Source: JAGVLN01 sp964515755 (GTDB lineage Bacteria; Pseudomonadota; Alphaproteobacteria; Rickettsiales; JABSSG01). Taken from it: a DNA stretch of 50,137 nucleotides. Made by a program: the position numbers and the translations under genes. Below, in pieces: positions 17,807 to 25,798 of the stretch. The notes beneath the pieces were generated by a model. That model was not told the origin of the DNA. It searched no databases and worked only from the letters and a program-made list of their open reading frames with translations. The first letter of the stretch is position 1. The number at the start of each line of letters is the position of its first letter. The stretch is taken from NCBI GenBank assembly GCA_964515755.1, contig CAZEVK010000007.1, positions 1 through 50,137 on the forward strand. Reading direction: 5' to 3'.

Positions 17807-19147
17807 ATGTTTGACGGACTAAGTAATAATTTAAACAAAATCTTTAACAAACTAACCGGCAAAGGTTTTTTAAAGGAAGAAGACATTGACTTAGCTTTAC
17901 GCGAAATTCGAGTAGCACTTTTAGAAGCAGACGTTTCTTTAGCAGTAGCCAAAGAGTTTACTAAAAAAATAAAAGATCAGGCTTTAGGCAAAGAGATAAT
18001 AAAAAGCGTATCTCCAGGACAAATGGTTATTAAAATTGTTAATGACTGCTTAATAGAGTTATTAACGCATGAAAATAGCAAACTAAATCTTTCGGCAACT
18101 CCCCCTGCAGTTTTCATGATGGTTGGTTTACAAGGTGCAGGTAAAACTACTATTTGTGCTAAAATTGCAAATAAATATAAGAATAATAAAAAAATATTAT
18201 TGGCATCATTAGACATTTACAGGCCTGCTGCAAAGGACCAGCTAGCAGTGCTGGCAAAAACAGCAAATGTTAGCTCTTTAGAAATTATTGAAAATGAATC
18301 TCCAATTGAAATTACTAAAAGAGCACTCAAAGAAGCTAAACTACAATCATATGATTTATTGATCTTAGATACTGCCGGTAGGTTGCATATAGAAGATGAA
18401 TTGATGGATGAACTAATTAAAGTCAAAACTCTTGCAAAACCTATTGAAACATTGCTTGTTGCTGATAGTTTAACAGGACAAGACGCGATTAACGTTGCTA
18501 AAAATTTCAATGAAAAAGTTGGTATTACCGGAATTATTTTAACTAGAATAGATGGTGATTCTAGAGGCGGTGCAGCTTTAAGTATGAGCTTTGTATCGAA
18601 TTGTCCAATTAAACTTTTAGGTACTGGTGAAAAATTATCAGAATTAGAAGAATTTCATCCAGATCGAATCGCATCTCGAATTCTTGGCATGGGTGATATA
18701 GTTTCCCTGGTAGAAAAAGCTTCTGAAGTTATGGATCAAAAAGCTTCTGAAAAAATGATGGAGCAAATTAAGAAAGGACAGTTTGATTTGAATCATTTAG
18801 CCGATCAGCTAAGAAATATGAATAAAATGGGTGGCATAGGTAATATCATCAGCATGATCCCAGGTCTGGGTGGTTTGAAAGATAAAATAGCAGATGCAAA
18901 AATTGATGATAAAATGATTGCCAGGCAATTAGCTATTATTTATTCAATGACCAAATCGGAAAGACGTAATCCAAAAATTCTAAATGCTTCAAGAAAAATT
19001 AGAATCGCTAATGGCTCCGGAATGAAAGTTTCTGATGTTAATCGCTTACTTAAACAACACATGGAAATGGCTAATATGTTTAAAAAATTTGGCGGCATGG
19101 ATCAAAAAGCAATGATGCGCAGCGGGATTAAAAATTTATTTAACTAG
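17807..19147 (+). CDS. ffh: Signal recognition particle protein Ffh (SRP54)
   Basis: GTPase that with 4.5S RNA delivers nascent membrane proteins to FtsY. The 446-residue protein has the N-terminal four-helix domain (1-90), G1 loop VGLQGAGKTT (106-115), DTAGRLH, the TRIDGDSRGGAALS region and the C-terminal M domain with its SxRxRIAxGSG-type motif (RKIRIANGSGMK) and methionine-rich helices. Divergent from fabD. Its stop lies immediately ahead of the FMN riboswitch promoter; no clear intrinsic terminator follows it. Confidence 0.98.
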   Translation: MFDGLSNNLNKIFNKLTGKGFLKEEDIDLALREIRVALLEADVSLAVAKEFTKKIKDQALGKEIIKSVSPGQMVIKIVNDCLIELLTHENSKLNLSATPPAVFMMVGLQGAGKTTICAKIANKYKNNKKILLASLDIYRPAAKDQLAVLAKTANVSSLEIIENESPIEITKRALKEAKLQSYDLLILDTAGRLHIEDELMDELIKVKTLAKPIETLLVADSLTGQDAINVAKNFNEKVGITGIILTRIDGDSRGGAALSMSFVSNCPIKLLGTGEKLSELEEFHPDRIASRILGMGDIVSLVEKASEVMDQKASEKMMEQIKKGQFDLNHLADQLRNMNKMGGIGNIISMIPGLGGLKDKIADAKIDDKMIARQLAIIYSMTKSERRNPKILNASRKIRIANGSGMKVSDVNRLLKQHMEMANMFKKFGGMDQKAMMRSGIKNLFN

Positions 19148-19155
19148 AGCTTTTC

Positions 19156-19184
19156 TTGACATTTTTACTGTTTATAGCTATTTT
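19156..19184 (+). promoter_or_regulatory. Predicted sigma-70 promoter of the FMN riboswitch transcript
   Basis: A perfect -35 TTGACA (19156-19161) and a -10-like TATTTT (19179-19184) are separated by 17 bases. The expected start, near 19190, coincides with the first bases of the riboswitch P1 stem, so the aptamer would be the very 5' end of the RNA. Prediction from sequence only. Confidence 0.7.
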
Positions 19185-19189
19185 TTATT

Positions 19190-19335
19190 CATCTTCAGGG
19201 TGAGGTGTAATTCCTTACCGGCGGTATTTTTATTAAAATTAAAAGAGCCCGCGAGCGCTTTTTTCTAAGAGAAAAAGGTCAGCAGATTTGGTGACATGCC
19301 AAAGCCGACGGTTATAGTCCGGATGAAAGAAGATG
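19190..19335 (+). promoter_or_regulatory. FMN riboswitch (RFN element)
   Basis: The conserved RFN core is unmistakable: 5' ATCTTCAGGGTGAGGTG, then TTCCTTACCGGCGGT, a variable arm (AGCCCGCGAGC and a long U/A-rich hairpin around 19255-19278), GGTCAGCAGATTTGGTG, ATGCCAAAGCCGACGGTTATAGTC and the closing CGGATGAAAGAAGAT. P1 pairs ATCTTC (19191-19196) with GAAGAT (19329-19334). RFN elements bind flavin mononucleotide and switch off riboflavin synthesis or uptake genes. Here no rib gene follows: the next gene, 127 bases downstream, is an ABC transporter. Confidence 0.97.
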
Positions 19336-19426
19336 ACTAATTTTGACAAAATTTGCTTATTAAGTATTTATCGATGTATGTGTAAGCAGCATCCATGATA
19401 CTAATGGTTGTGTTGTTCTACTTTAG

Positions 19427-19459
19427 TCAAACCCTGCGATTTTTAAATTGAGGGCTTGA
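19427..19459 (+). promoter_or_regulatory. Putative Shine-Dalgarno sequestering hairpin of the FMN riboswitch
   Basis: TCAAACCCT (19427-19435) can pair with AGGGCTTGA (19451-19459), eight of nine positions, across a 15-base loop. The 3' arm contains GAGGG, the ribosome-binding site of the transporter ATG at 19462, and there is no U-run typical of a terminator. This fits a translational off-switch. TTAGTC (19423-19428) is complementary to GACTAA just after the aptamer (19335-19340), a possible competing anti-sequestor. Pairing was found by eye; no energies were computed. Confidence 0.55.
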
Positions 19460-19461
19460 CT

Positions 19462-21162
19462 ATGAAAACTGAGAATTCGCTTACAGAATTCAAATTAATT
19501 TGGCGACTAATTACCCCATTTTGGCAATCTGAACAAAAATTAAAAGCTTGGTCAATGTTACTGATAATATTGACCTCAAATTTACTAATTGTTTATGGAT
19601 TCGTTGAAATCAATCAATGGAATAATAAATTATATAGCGCTTTACAAAATGGCAATCAACATGAGTTTTTTAAACAAGCTCTAATTTTTATTCCTATTGT
19701 TTTTTCCTTAGTTGCTGTTTTTAATATAAACGATTACTTTAAAAGTATCTTGAGTTTTACCTGGCGGAAATGGCTAACTGAGTATTTTTCACACAAATGG
19801 CTTAAAAATAATAATTTTTATCGTGTGATGCAACTCACACAAACCCCTGATAACCCTGACCAAAGAATTAGCGAAGATTTAAAGAACTTTGCTTTTAGTT
19901 CACTTGAATTATTTTTAGTGTTTTTTAAAGAAACTATAAATTTAATATCGTTTTCGGTAATTTTATGGAACTTATCTAGCAGTATTAATCTAAAAAATAT
20001 TATAGGAATAGATATAGATATTTCCGGATATTTAGTATGGATTGCATTGATCTACGCTATCATTGGAACATATATAACTATTCTTATAGGTAAGCCATTA
20101 GTGCATTTAGATTACACCAGAGAAAAGTATGAAGCTAATTTTCGTTATTCATTAGTAAGAATTCGTGAAAAACGCGAAGAAATTGCACTTCATAAAGAAA
20201 TAAATCCCGAAATTCATAATTTAAAAAATTGTTTTGATAATATTAAAGCTAATTTTTATGCGATAGTGGTACGTACTTTTTATTTAGATATATGGCGCAA
20301 TCTTTTTTATCATTTGGATACAATCTTTCCACTACTGGTAGCAGCACCAATGTTTTTCATCGGTATATTTACGCTTGGCACATTGATGCAAGTAGTTGAT
20401 GCATTTAAACAGGTCAAAATTTCATTATCGGTAATAGTAAAGTCATTTACTATAATCAGTGCATGGCTTGCGACTTCTCAACGATTAATTCAACTTGAAC
20501 AACATTTAGATCGTGCAAAAATTCAGCATAGACACAGTAAAATTTTAGTCACTATTTCCAGTGGAAAAAAATTAATTTGTGAAAATTTAACTATTACAAC
20601 TCCAAGCGGTAAAGTTTTGATTAAAGATATAAGCTTTGAAATTAATTTAAACGACAAAGTTTTGATAACGGGTACAAGCGGTGTTGGAAAAAGTACATTA
20701 GTAAGAATTTTGGCTGGATTATGGCCGTATGGTTATGGGCAAGTGCTATTGCCATCTGAGCAAATTTTCTTTGTTCCGCAAAAATCATATATGCCAATCT
20801 CTACACTTAAAAATGCTCTAATCTATCCGTCAGAAATTAAGATTAAAGACGAAGAAATAATAAAATTATTAGAGTTGTTAAAAATTGATTACTTAACTCA
20901 GTCACTTCATATAAAACATGATTGGGGTATGGTTTTATCTCCTGGCGAGCAACAACGTATTTCAATTATTAGACTACTGATACATAAGCCAAAGTGGGTC
21001 ATTATGGATGAACCAACTTCATCTCTAGATGATGATTTGCAAGAAATTGTGTTTAAATTGCTTAGTGATTATCTGAAAAACTCAGCAGTAGTTACTTTAG
21101 CCCATACAAAGAAGTTAAAGAAATATCATAGCAAGCAAATAAACATAAACAAATTTATTTAA
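19462..21162 (+). CDS. SbmA/BacA/YddA-type ABC transporter (fused permease-ATPase), predicted flavin importer
   Basis: A 566-residue half-transporter: an N-terminal membrane domain (hydrophobic segments near 30-48, 73-88, 155-172, 190-210 and 288-310) of the ABC_membrane_2 / SbmA-BacA type, then an ATPase domain with Walker A GTSGVGKST (404-412), signature LSPGEQQR (492-499) and Walker B WVIMDEPTS. Two copies would form a working dimer. Relatives move peptides or cobalamin (BacA, Rv1819c, ABCD4). Here the gene is under an FMN riboswitch, so flavin or a precursor is the likely cargo, by inference. Start is ATG at 19462 after GAGGG; an in-frame TTG two codons earlier is less likely. The 3' end overlaps the convergent beta-lactamase gene by 4 bases. 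Confidence 0.9.
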   Translation: MKTENSLTEFKLIWRLITPFWQSEQKLKAWSMLLIILTSNLLIVYGFVEINQWNNKLYSALQNGNQHEFFKQALIFIPIVFSLVAVFNINDYFKSILSFTWRKWLTEYFSHKWLKNNNFYRVMQLTQTPDNPDQRISEDLKNFAFSSLELFLVFFKETINLISFSVILWNLSSSINLKNIIGIDIDISGYLVWIALIYAIIGTYITILIGKPLVHLDYTREKYEANFRYSLVRIREKREEIALHKEINPEIHNLKNCFDNIKANFYAIVVRTFYLDIWRNLFYHLDTIFPLLVAAPMFFIGIFTLGTLMQVVDAFKQVKISLSVIVKSFTIISAWLATSQRLIQLEQHLDRAKIQHRHSKILVTISSGKKLICENLTITTPSGKVLIKDISFEINLNDKVLITGTSGVGKSTLVRILAGLWPYGYGQVLLPSEQIFFVPQKSYMPISTLKNALIYPSEIKIKDEEIIKLLELLKIDYLTQSLHIKHDWGMVLSPGEQQRISIIRLLIHKPKWVIMDEPTSSLDDDLQEIVFKLLSDYLKNSAVVTLAHTKKLKKYHSKQININKFI

Positions 21163-21941
21163 CTAACCATTTCTTTTAACCTTATTATCATAGCCGCGCG
21201 TGCGCGAAGGCTTGCATAAGTTTCTTGCTTATCTTTATCTTCAACATAATTTGCAAAAACAATAGTACGATTACCTTTTTGAACCCAACCAACAAACCAA
21301 CCAAATTGAAGATCTGTTTGCTTTGTTCTGTCCTTGTTCCACTGATCACCATTACCTGTTTTGCCATAAAGCTTCCAACCATTGGGCAGCTCTTCGATAA
21401 AAGTAATATTCTTAGTCATTTGTTGAGATCTAAGGCTCACCGGCAATTTGTTATCAATTAGCTTTTGTAAAAAGACAACCTGTTCTTCTGGGGAAATATG
21501 CAAAGAGCTTGATATCCAAGGTCTAGAGCCATTATCTTTGTCTTTATATCCTGCAATATCTTGATTGCCGTAATCAAATTTTGTGACATATTCTTGAAAT
21601 TTTGGCATTCCAAGCTTTTTCACTATATACTGAGAAACCCATACACAACTATTCTTCATAAATAAACTAGGATTATGAGGTTGTTTCCATTTTTCTAGCC
21701 AATCTTCATAACCTTCTTTAAATGGTAATTCAGGATGAGTTTCATCAATAAAAATCCCTTCATTATATGCCATTAAACTAAGAGCAATTTTGAAACTAGA
21801 ATTAGGAGCATGTCGTGATTTACAATTTCCTTCGCTCACTATAATTTTGTTGCTTTCTTTTACTAAAAAGCAATTTCCATCAGCAAAAGCAAACTTACTT
21901 AACAATAACCCAATACTTAAAAATAAAAACGCTGTTTTCAT
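21159..21941 (-). CDS. Class D (OXA-type) beta-lactamase
   Basis: Periplasmic serine beta-lactamase of 260 residues with a signal peptide (about 1-20, ending AFA). All class D landmarks are present: S-x-x-K as SSFK (48-51) with the carbamylatable lysine, S-x-V as SCV (98-100), YGN (124-126), a tryptophan (142) before the SLHISPEEQ segment, KTG (194-196) and FGWFVGWV. It should therefore be catalytically competent; spectrum cannot be told. AAGGGA precedes the ATG. A strong terminator separates it from groEL upstream, so it needs its own promoter. Base composition looks like its neighbours, so I see no sign of very recent transfer. Confidence 0.95.
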   Translation of the reverse strand: MKTAFLFLSIGLLLSKFAFADGNCFLVKESNKIIVSEGNCKSRHAPNSSFKIALSLMAYNEGIFIDETHPELPFKEGYEDWLEKWKQPHNPSLFMKNSCVWVSQYIVKKLGMPKFQEYVTKFDYGNQDIAGYKDKDNGSRPWISSSLHISPEEQVVFLQKLIDNKLPVSLRSQQMTKNITFIEELPNGWKLYGKTGNGDQWNKDRTKQTDLQFGWFVGWVQKGNRTIVFANYVEDKDKQETYASLRARAAMIIRLKEMVS

Positions 21942-22008
21942 AATCCCTTAAATAAATTTTAAGTGATATTAAATAAATATTTAATATATGTAAAGAGTAA
22001 TAAAATAC

Positions 22009-22040
22009 AAAAAGAGGAGCTTTGTGCTCCTCTTTTTTAA
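22009..22040 (-). terminator. Intrinsic terminator after groEL
   Basis: AAAGAGGAGC (22011-22020), loop TTTGT, GCTCCTCTTT (22026-22035): a perfect 10-bp stem followed by a T-run on either strand. Placed 25 bases beyond the groEL stop it ends the groESL transcript, and it shields the downstream beta-lactamase gene from read-through. It is the clearest intrinsic terminator in the window. Confidence 0.93.
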
Positions 22041-22064
22041 TTTGGTAATAGTGAAAGAGTGAAA

Positions 22065-23714
22065 TTAGAAATCCATTCCGCCCATTCCACCCATTCCACC
22101 CATTCCTGGTGCAGCACCGGCAGGTTTATCATCTTCCGGCTTGTCAGTAATTATTGCTTCAGTAGTAATTAATAATCCAGCAACTGATGCCGCATCTTGT
22201 AATGCAGTACGAACAACTTTAGTTGGATCTATAATACCAGCTTTAATCATGTCTACATATTCAAGAGTTTGGGCATCATAGCCAAAATTAGTATCTTTGC
22301 TATCAAGCAATTTACCCACTACAACCGCACCATCAATTCCTGCATTTTCAGCAATTTGACGTAATGGAGCTTGTAATGCTTTACGCACTATATTGATACC
22401 AGCTTTTTGATCTTCATTAGTAATTGCTAACTTATCTAGGATACGTGCTGCATAGAATAATGCTGTGCCACCACCAGGTACGATACCTTCTTGTACCGCC
22501 GCTCGTGTTGCATTTAGAGCATCTTCAACTCTATCTTTGCGTTCCTTAACCTCAACTTCAGTTGCACCACCAACTTTTAAAACAGCAACACCGCCTGAGA
22601 GTTTTGCTAAGCGTTCTTGAAGTTTTTCTTTATCATAATCAGAAGTTGATTCAGCGATTTGATCGCGAATTTTTTTACAATGAGTATCAACGTCTTTTTG
22701 ATCACCATTGCCATCAACGATAGTCGTGCTTTCTTTAGAAACGGTAACTTTTTTTGCTTTACCAAGCATATCTATAGTTACGCTTTCTAATTTCATGCCA
22801 ATATCTTCACTGATAACTTGACCGGCTGTGAGAATAGCAATATCTTCCAACATCGCTTTTCTACGATCACCAAAACCTGGCGCTTTTACTGCACAGATTT
22901 TCAAACCACCACGTAATTTGTTAACGACTAAAGCTGTTAATGCTTCACCCTCTACATCTTCAGCAATTATCAATAAAGGCTTACCAGTTTGAACGATTGA
23001 TTCCAATAATGGCACCATTGGCTGCAAACTTGAAATCTTTTTTTCGAAAATTAAAATGAATGGATTTTCTAAATCCGCGATCATTTTTTCACTGTTGGTA
23101 ACAAAATATGGTGACAGATATCCACGGTCAAAAACCATACCTTTTACTACATCAATTTCAAAACCAAAACTTTTAGCTTCTTCAACAGTAATAACACCTT
23201 CATGACCTACTTTATCCATTGCATCAGCAATCTTATCACCAATATCTTTATCACCATTAGCAGAAATTGTTCCAACTTGAGCAATTTCTTCTGTTTTACT
23301 AATTTTTTTACTTTTAGCTTTGATATCTTCAATAACTGCTGTCACCGCTTGATCAATGCCACGCTTTAAATCCATTGGATTCATACCAGCAGCAACTGCT
23401 TTATTACCTTCGCGAGTTATTGCTTGAGCAAGCACAGTAGCAGTTGTTGTTCCATCACCAGCAATATCATTAGTTTTACTAGCAACAGATTTAATTAATT
23501 GAGCACCAACATTTTGGAATTTGTTGTGTAACTCTATTTCTTTAGCAACAGTTACACCGTCTTTAGTTACCCTTGGTGCTCCATAACTTTTATCTATCAC
23601 TACGTTACGACCTTTAGGACCAAGTGTGACTTTCACAGCATCAGCAAGTATGTCAACCCCTTGCATCATTAGTTCGCGTGCTTTTGCACCATGTTCAATT
23701 AATTTTGCACCCAT
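22065..23714 (-). CDS. groL: Chaperonin GroEL (Hsp60)
   Basis: A 549-residue 60 kDa chaperonin that folds proteins inside a double ring with GroES. Seen: VTLGPKGRNVVIDKSYGAP (30-48), the ATP-site GDGTTTATVLA, the GGGVAL-like VPGGGTALFY and the Gly-Met-rich tail GGMGGMGGMDF. CGGAGAG precedes its ATG. It follows groES by 31 bases in the standard groES-groEL operon and ends just before a strong terminator. Confidence 0.99.
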   Translation of the reverse strand: MGAKLIEHGAKARELMMQGVDILADAVKVTLGPKGRNVVIDKSYGAPRVTKDGVTVAKEIELHNKFQNVGAQLIKSVASKTNDIAGDGTTTATVLAQAITREGNKAVAAGMNPMDLKRGIDQAVTAVIEDIKAKSKKISKTEEIAQVGTISANGDKDIGDKIADAMDKVGHEGVITVEEAKSFGFEIDVVKGMVFDRGYLSPYFVTNSEKMIADLENPFILIFEKKISSLQPMVPLLESIVQTGKPLLIIAEDVEGEALTALVVNKLRGGLKICAVKAPGFGDRRKAMLEDIAILTAGQVISEDIGMKLESVTIDMLGKAKKVTVSKESTTIVDGNGDQKDVDTHCKKIRDQIAESTSDYDKEKLQERLAKLSGGVAVLKVGGATEVEVKERKDRVEDALNATRAAVQEGIVPGGGTALFYAARILDKLAITNEDQKAGINIVRKALQAPLRQIAENAGIDGAVVVGKLLDSKDTNFGYDAQTLEYVDMIKAGIIDPTKVVRTALQDAASVAGLLITTEAIITDKPEDDKPAGAAPGMGGMGGMGGMDF

Positions 23715-23745
23715 AATATTACTCTCCGATTTATTGTTATTAAAA

Positions 23746-24033
23746 TTATTCTACAATGCCTAAAATGTCTGATTCTTTGACAATCAACAATTCTTTATTA
23801 TCAATTTTGATTTCAGTTCCAGCCCATTTGCCAAACAGAACTTTATCACCAACTTTAACTGATAAAGGTTTTCTCTTACCTGTTTCATCTATAGAACCAT
23901 CACCCACAGATATTACTTTTCCTTGCGTTGGTTTTTCTTTAGCTGTATCAGGAATAATAATACCGCCAGCAGTTTTTTCTTCTTGTGGCATTACTTCTAT
24001 CGCAACACGATCATGTAATGGTTTAAAATGCAT
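23746..24033 (-). CDS. groS: Co-chaperonin GroES (Hsp10)
   Basis: A 95-residue lid protein of the GroEL ring. It begins FKPLHDRVAIEV, contains the mobile loop with GGIIIPDTAKEKPTQGKV, and ends with IVKESDILGIVE. Length is exact for the family. First gene of the groESL operon, divergent from hemB, with a sigma-70-like promoter about 65 bases upstream. Confidence 0.99.
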   Translation of the reverse strand: MHFKPLHDRVAIEVMPQEEKTAGGIIIPDTAKEKPTQGKVISVGDGSIDETGKRKPLSVKVGDKVLFGKWAGTEIKIDNKELLIVKESDILGIVE

Positions 24034-24078
24034 AATAATAACTCCGCTATTAATTGTTAAACAAATCGATTTTTACTT

Positions 24079-24097
24079 GTGTGAAATTATATCACAC
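24079..24097. promoter_or_regulatory. Palindrome overlapping the predicted groESL transcription start
   Basis: GTGTGA (24079-24084) and TCACAC (24092-24097) form a perfect 6-bp inverted repeat with a 7-base AT spacer. It covers the expected start site of the groESL promoter, a good place for a repressor, or it could be a 5' hairpin in the mRNA. It is not a CIRCE element, and its spacing is one base longer than a CRP-type TGTGA-N6-TCACA site. Confidence 0.45.
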
Positions 24098-24123
24098 TAT
24101 ACACCTCAGCATATAAGTGTCAA
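24096..24123 (-). promoter_or_regulatory. Predicted sigma-70-like promoter of groESL
   Basis: On the minus strand, TTGACA (24118-24123) and TATAGT (24096-24101) are separated by 16 bases. A start near 24089 would give a leader of about 55 bases before groES. I saw no sigma-32-like promoter. Confidence 0.65.
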
Positions 24124-24201
24124 TTTATAACATTTCAAGTAGTAATTAATATTATTTGGTACTATTTTTATAGTCACTTGAATAAATAATCGGTAACTTT
24201 G

Positions 24202-25176
24202 ATGAATAATTCTTTGATTTTAAGACCTAGAAGGTTGCGCTATAATCCAACGCTTAGAGAGATGATTAAAGAAACCAGGTTGAATATAAATAATTTTATC
24301 ATGCCTTTATTTATCAGGCATGGCGAAAATCTGAAAATTCCTATTTCTTCAATGCCCGAACAGTTTCAGTTCAGTATTGATAATCTTGAACCTGAAATTA
24401 AAGAAATTGTTGATCTTGGTATTAAATCAGTAATTTTATTTGGTATACCAGAAAAAAAAGATGGTATTGGTTCAGACTCACTGAGTGAAGAAGGTATTAT
24501 TGCGCAAGCAGTTAAAAAAATTAAAAAACTTGCTCCTAGTCTTTTAGTAATAACTGATGTTTGTATGTGCGAATATACTGATCATGGACATTGCGGAATC
24601 ATTGCCAATGAAGACGTGCATAATGACCAAACATTACCAATACTTGCTAAACAGGCCTTAACTTTTGCTAAGGCAGGAGCTGATATTGTAGCACCAAGCG
24701 GAATGATTGACGGTATGGTTGCTGCTATTAGAGAGTCGTTAGATGATAATAATTATGATCATATTCCTATCCTGAGTTATTCTATTAAATATGCTTCCGC
24801 ATTATATGGACCATTTAGAGTTGCTGCTGAAGGGGCACCAAAATTTGGTGATCGTCGCAGCTATCAGGCAGATTATTGTAATATAAATGAAGCAGTGAAA
24901 GAAGTAGCTCTGGATATCGAAGAAGGTGCAGATATGGTGATGGTAAAACCGGCTCATACATATCTAGACGTGATATATAAAATCAAACAAACATATCCGG
25001 AAATCCCTTTAACTGCTTATCATACTAGCGGTGAATACGCTATGATTAAAGCTGCTTGTCAAAATGGCTGGCTGGATGAAAACCAAACTGTAATTGAAAT
25101 TTTAACTGCCATCAAACGTGCCGGTGCTGATATTATTATTAGCTATTATACTAAATACTTAGCAAAGATTTTATAG
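24202..25176 (+). CDS. hemB: Delta-aminolevulinic acid dehydratase (porphobilinogen synthase)
   Basis: Condenses two 5-aminolevulinates to porphobilinogen in heme synthesis. The 324-residue protein has the RPRRLRYNPTLREM opening, a DVCMCEYTDHGHCG segment (Cys-containing metal region), the first active-site lysine in YSIKYASALYGPFR and the Schiff-base lysine in MVMVKPAHTYLD. It starts at ATG 24202 (an in-frame TTG directly before it is less likely). Divergent from groES. It pairs functionally with hemA at 38 kb. Confidence 0.98.
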   Translation: MNNSLILRPRRLRYNPTLREMIKETRLNINNFIMPLFIRHGENLKIPISSMPEQFQFSIDNLEPEIKEIVDLGIKSVILFGIPEKKDGIGSDSLSEEGIIAQAVKKIKKLAPSLLVITDVCMCEYTDHGHCGIIANEDVHNDQTLPILAKQALTFAKAGADIVAPSGMIDGMVAAIRESLDDNNYDHIPILSYSIKYASALYGPFRVAAEGAPKFGDRRSYQADYCNINEAVKEVALDIEEGADMVMVKPAHTYLDVIYKIKQTYPEIPLTAYHTSGEYAMIKAACQNGWLDENQTVIEILTAIKRAGADIIISYYTKYLAKIL

Positions 25177-25270
25177 TATTCTTACATGTTAAAAAGATCT
25201 AATTAACTATTGATTCTTACAAAACGTAATACCTTGCCATGAATCTTATAAATTGTATCTAGGTTTAATA

Positions 25271-25798
25271 CTAAACTCTATATAAATATTTAAAAGTATC
25301 AACCAAATGCTGTAAACCTGGGTCAAAATTGAGCACATCTTTAATAGCTTCGTCTGTCCAATAATCCCGAGCAAATTGTTCTTTAGTTTTTAAGTCGATG
25401 TCTTTGCGCATCCATAATGCGTCTCCTGTTTGTATCGCTTTCATAATAAGATTATTTTTTGTTAATTCTAATGCCCAAGCAAAATTCCAATAAGTGCGTA
25501 CAAAATCAATTTTATGTTGATCATTAAATCTTAAAAATTGGACAAAATGGAAAGTCGGCACACTATAATATTCCAACTCAAAACTCACAAAGCCAACATT
25601 TGTTTCAGAATTATAAAGTGTCGCTTTTGGAGTTGCACTTTTTACAAAATGCATCCACCAAAAGTTATTATAATTCACATACCAACTTAAAGGAATTGTG
25701 TCTACTGGGCATACCAACACTCCTTTAGGATCATGCATTTCCATATCAAGATGTTTTACATGATAACTTTCAGCATATTTTTTAACAAGATCGATCAT
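25271..25798 (-). CDS. Unknown protein of the NHLP-like operon (paralogue of the first gene)
   Basis: I do not recognise a named family. The 175-residue protein is soluble-looking, aromatic-rich (many Trp, Tyr, Phe), with no signal peptide or membrane helix. It aligns over about 110 residues with the first gene of this operon (26888-27292): a D-P-x-G-x-x-x-Cys-Pro motif (here 23-31), a Tyr/Phe-rich strand region and a common segment around YWNFAWALEL matching INSFWDLSHF. The alternating strands suggest an NTF2/SnoaL-like alpha+beta fold, a guess. It carries an extra C-terminal helical part (about 125-175) missing in its paralogue. Its ATG overlaps the previous stop (ATGA). Confidence 0.75.
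   Translation of the reverse strand: MIDLVKKYAESYHVKHLDMEMHDPKGVLVCPVDTIPLSWYVNYNNFWWMHFVKSATPKATLYNSETNVGFVSFELEYYSVPTFHFVQFLRFNDQHKIDFVRTYWNFAWALELTKNNLIMKAIQTGDALWMRKDIDLKTKEQFARDYWTDEAIKDVLNFDPGLQHLVDTFKYLYRV

Noticed and set aside
19255..19278. Terminator hairpin (AAAAG/CTTTTT region) before the ABC gene
   Set aside because: It lies inside the riboswitch as its variable arm, not after a gene.
24079..24097. CRP/FNR-type operator or CIRCE upstream of groES
   Set aside because: Arms resemble TGTGA/TCACA but the spacer is 7 rather than 6, and the CIRCE consensus is absent.
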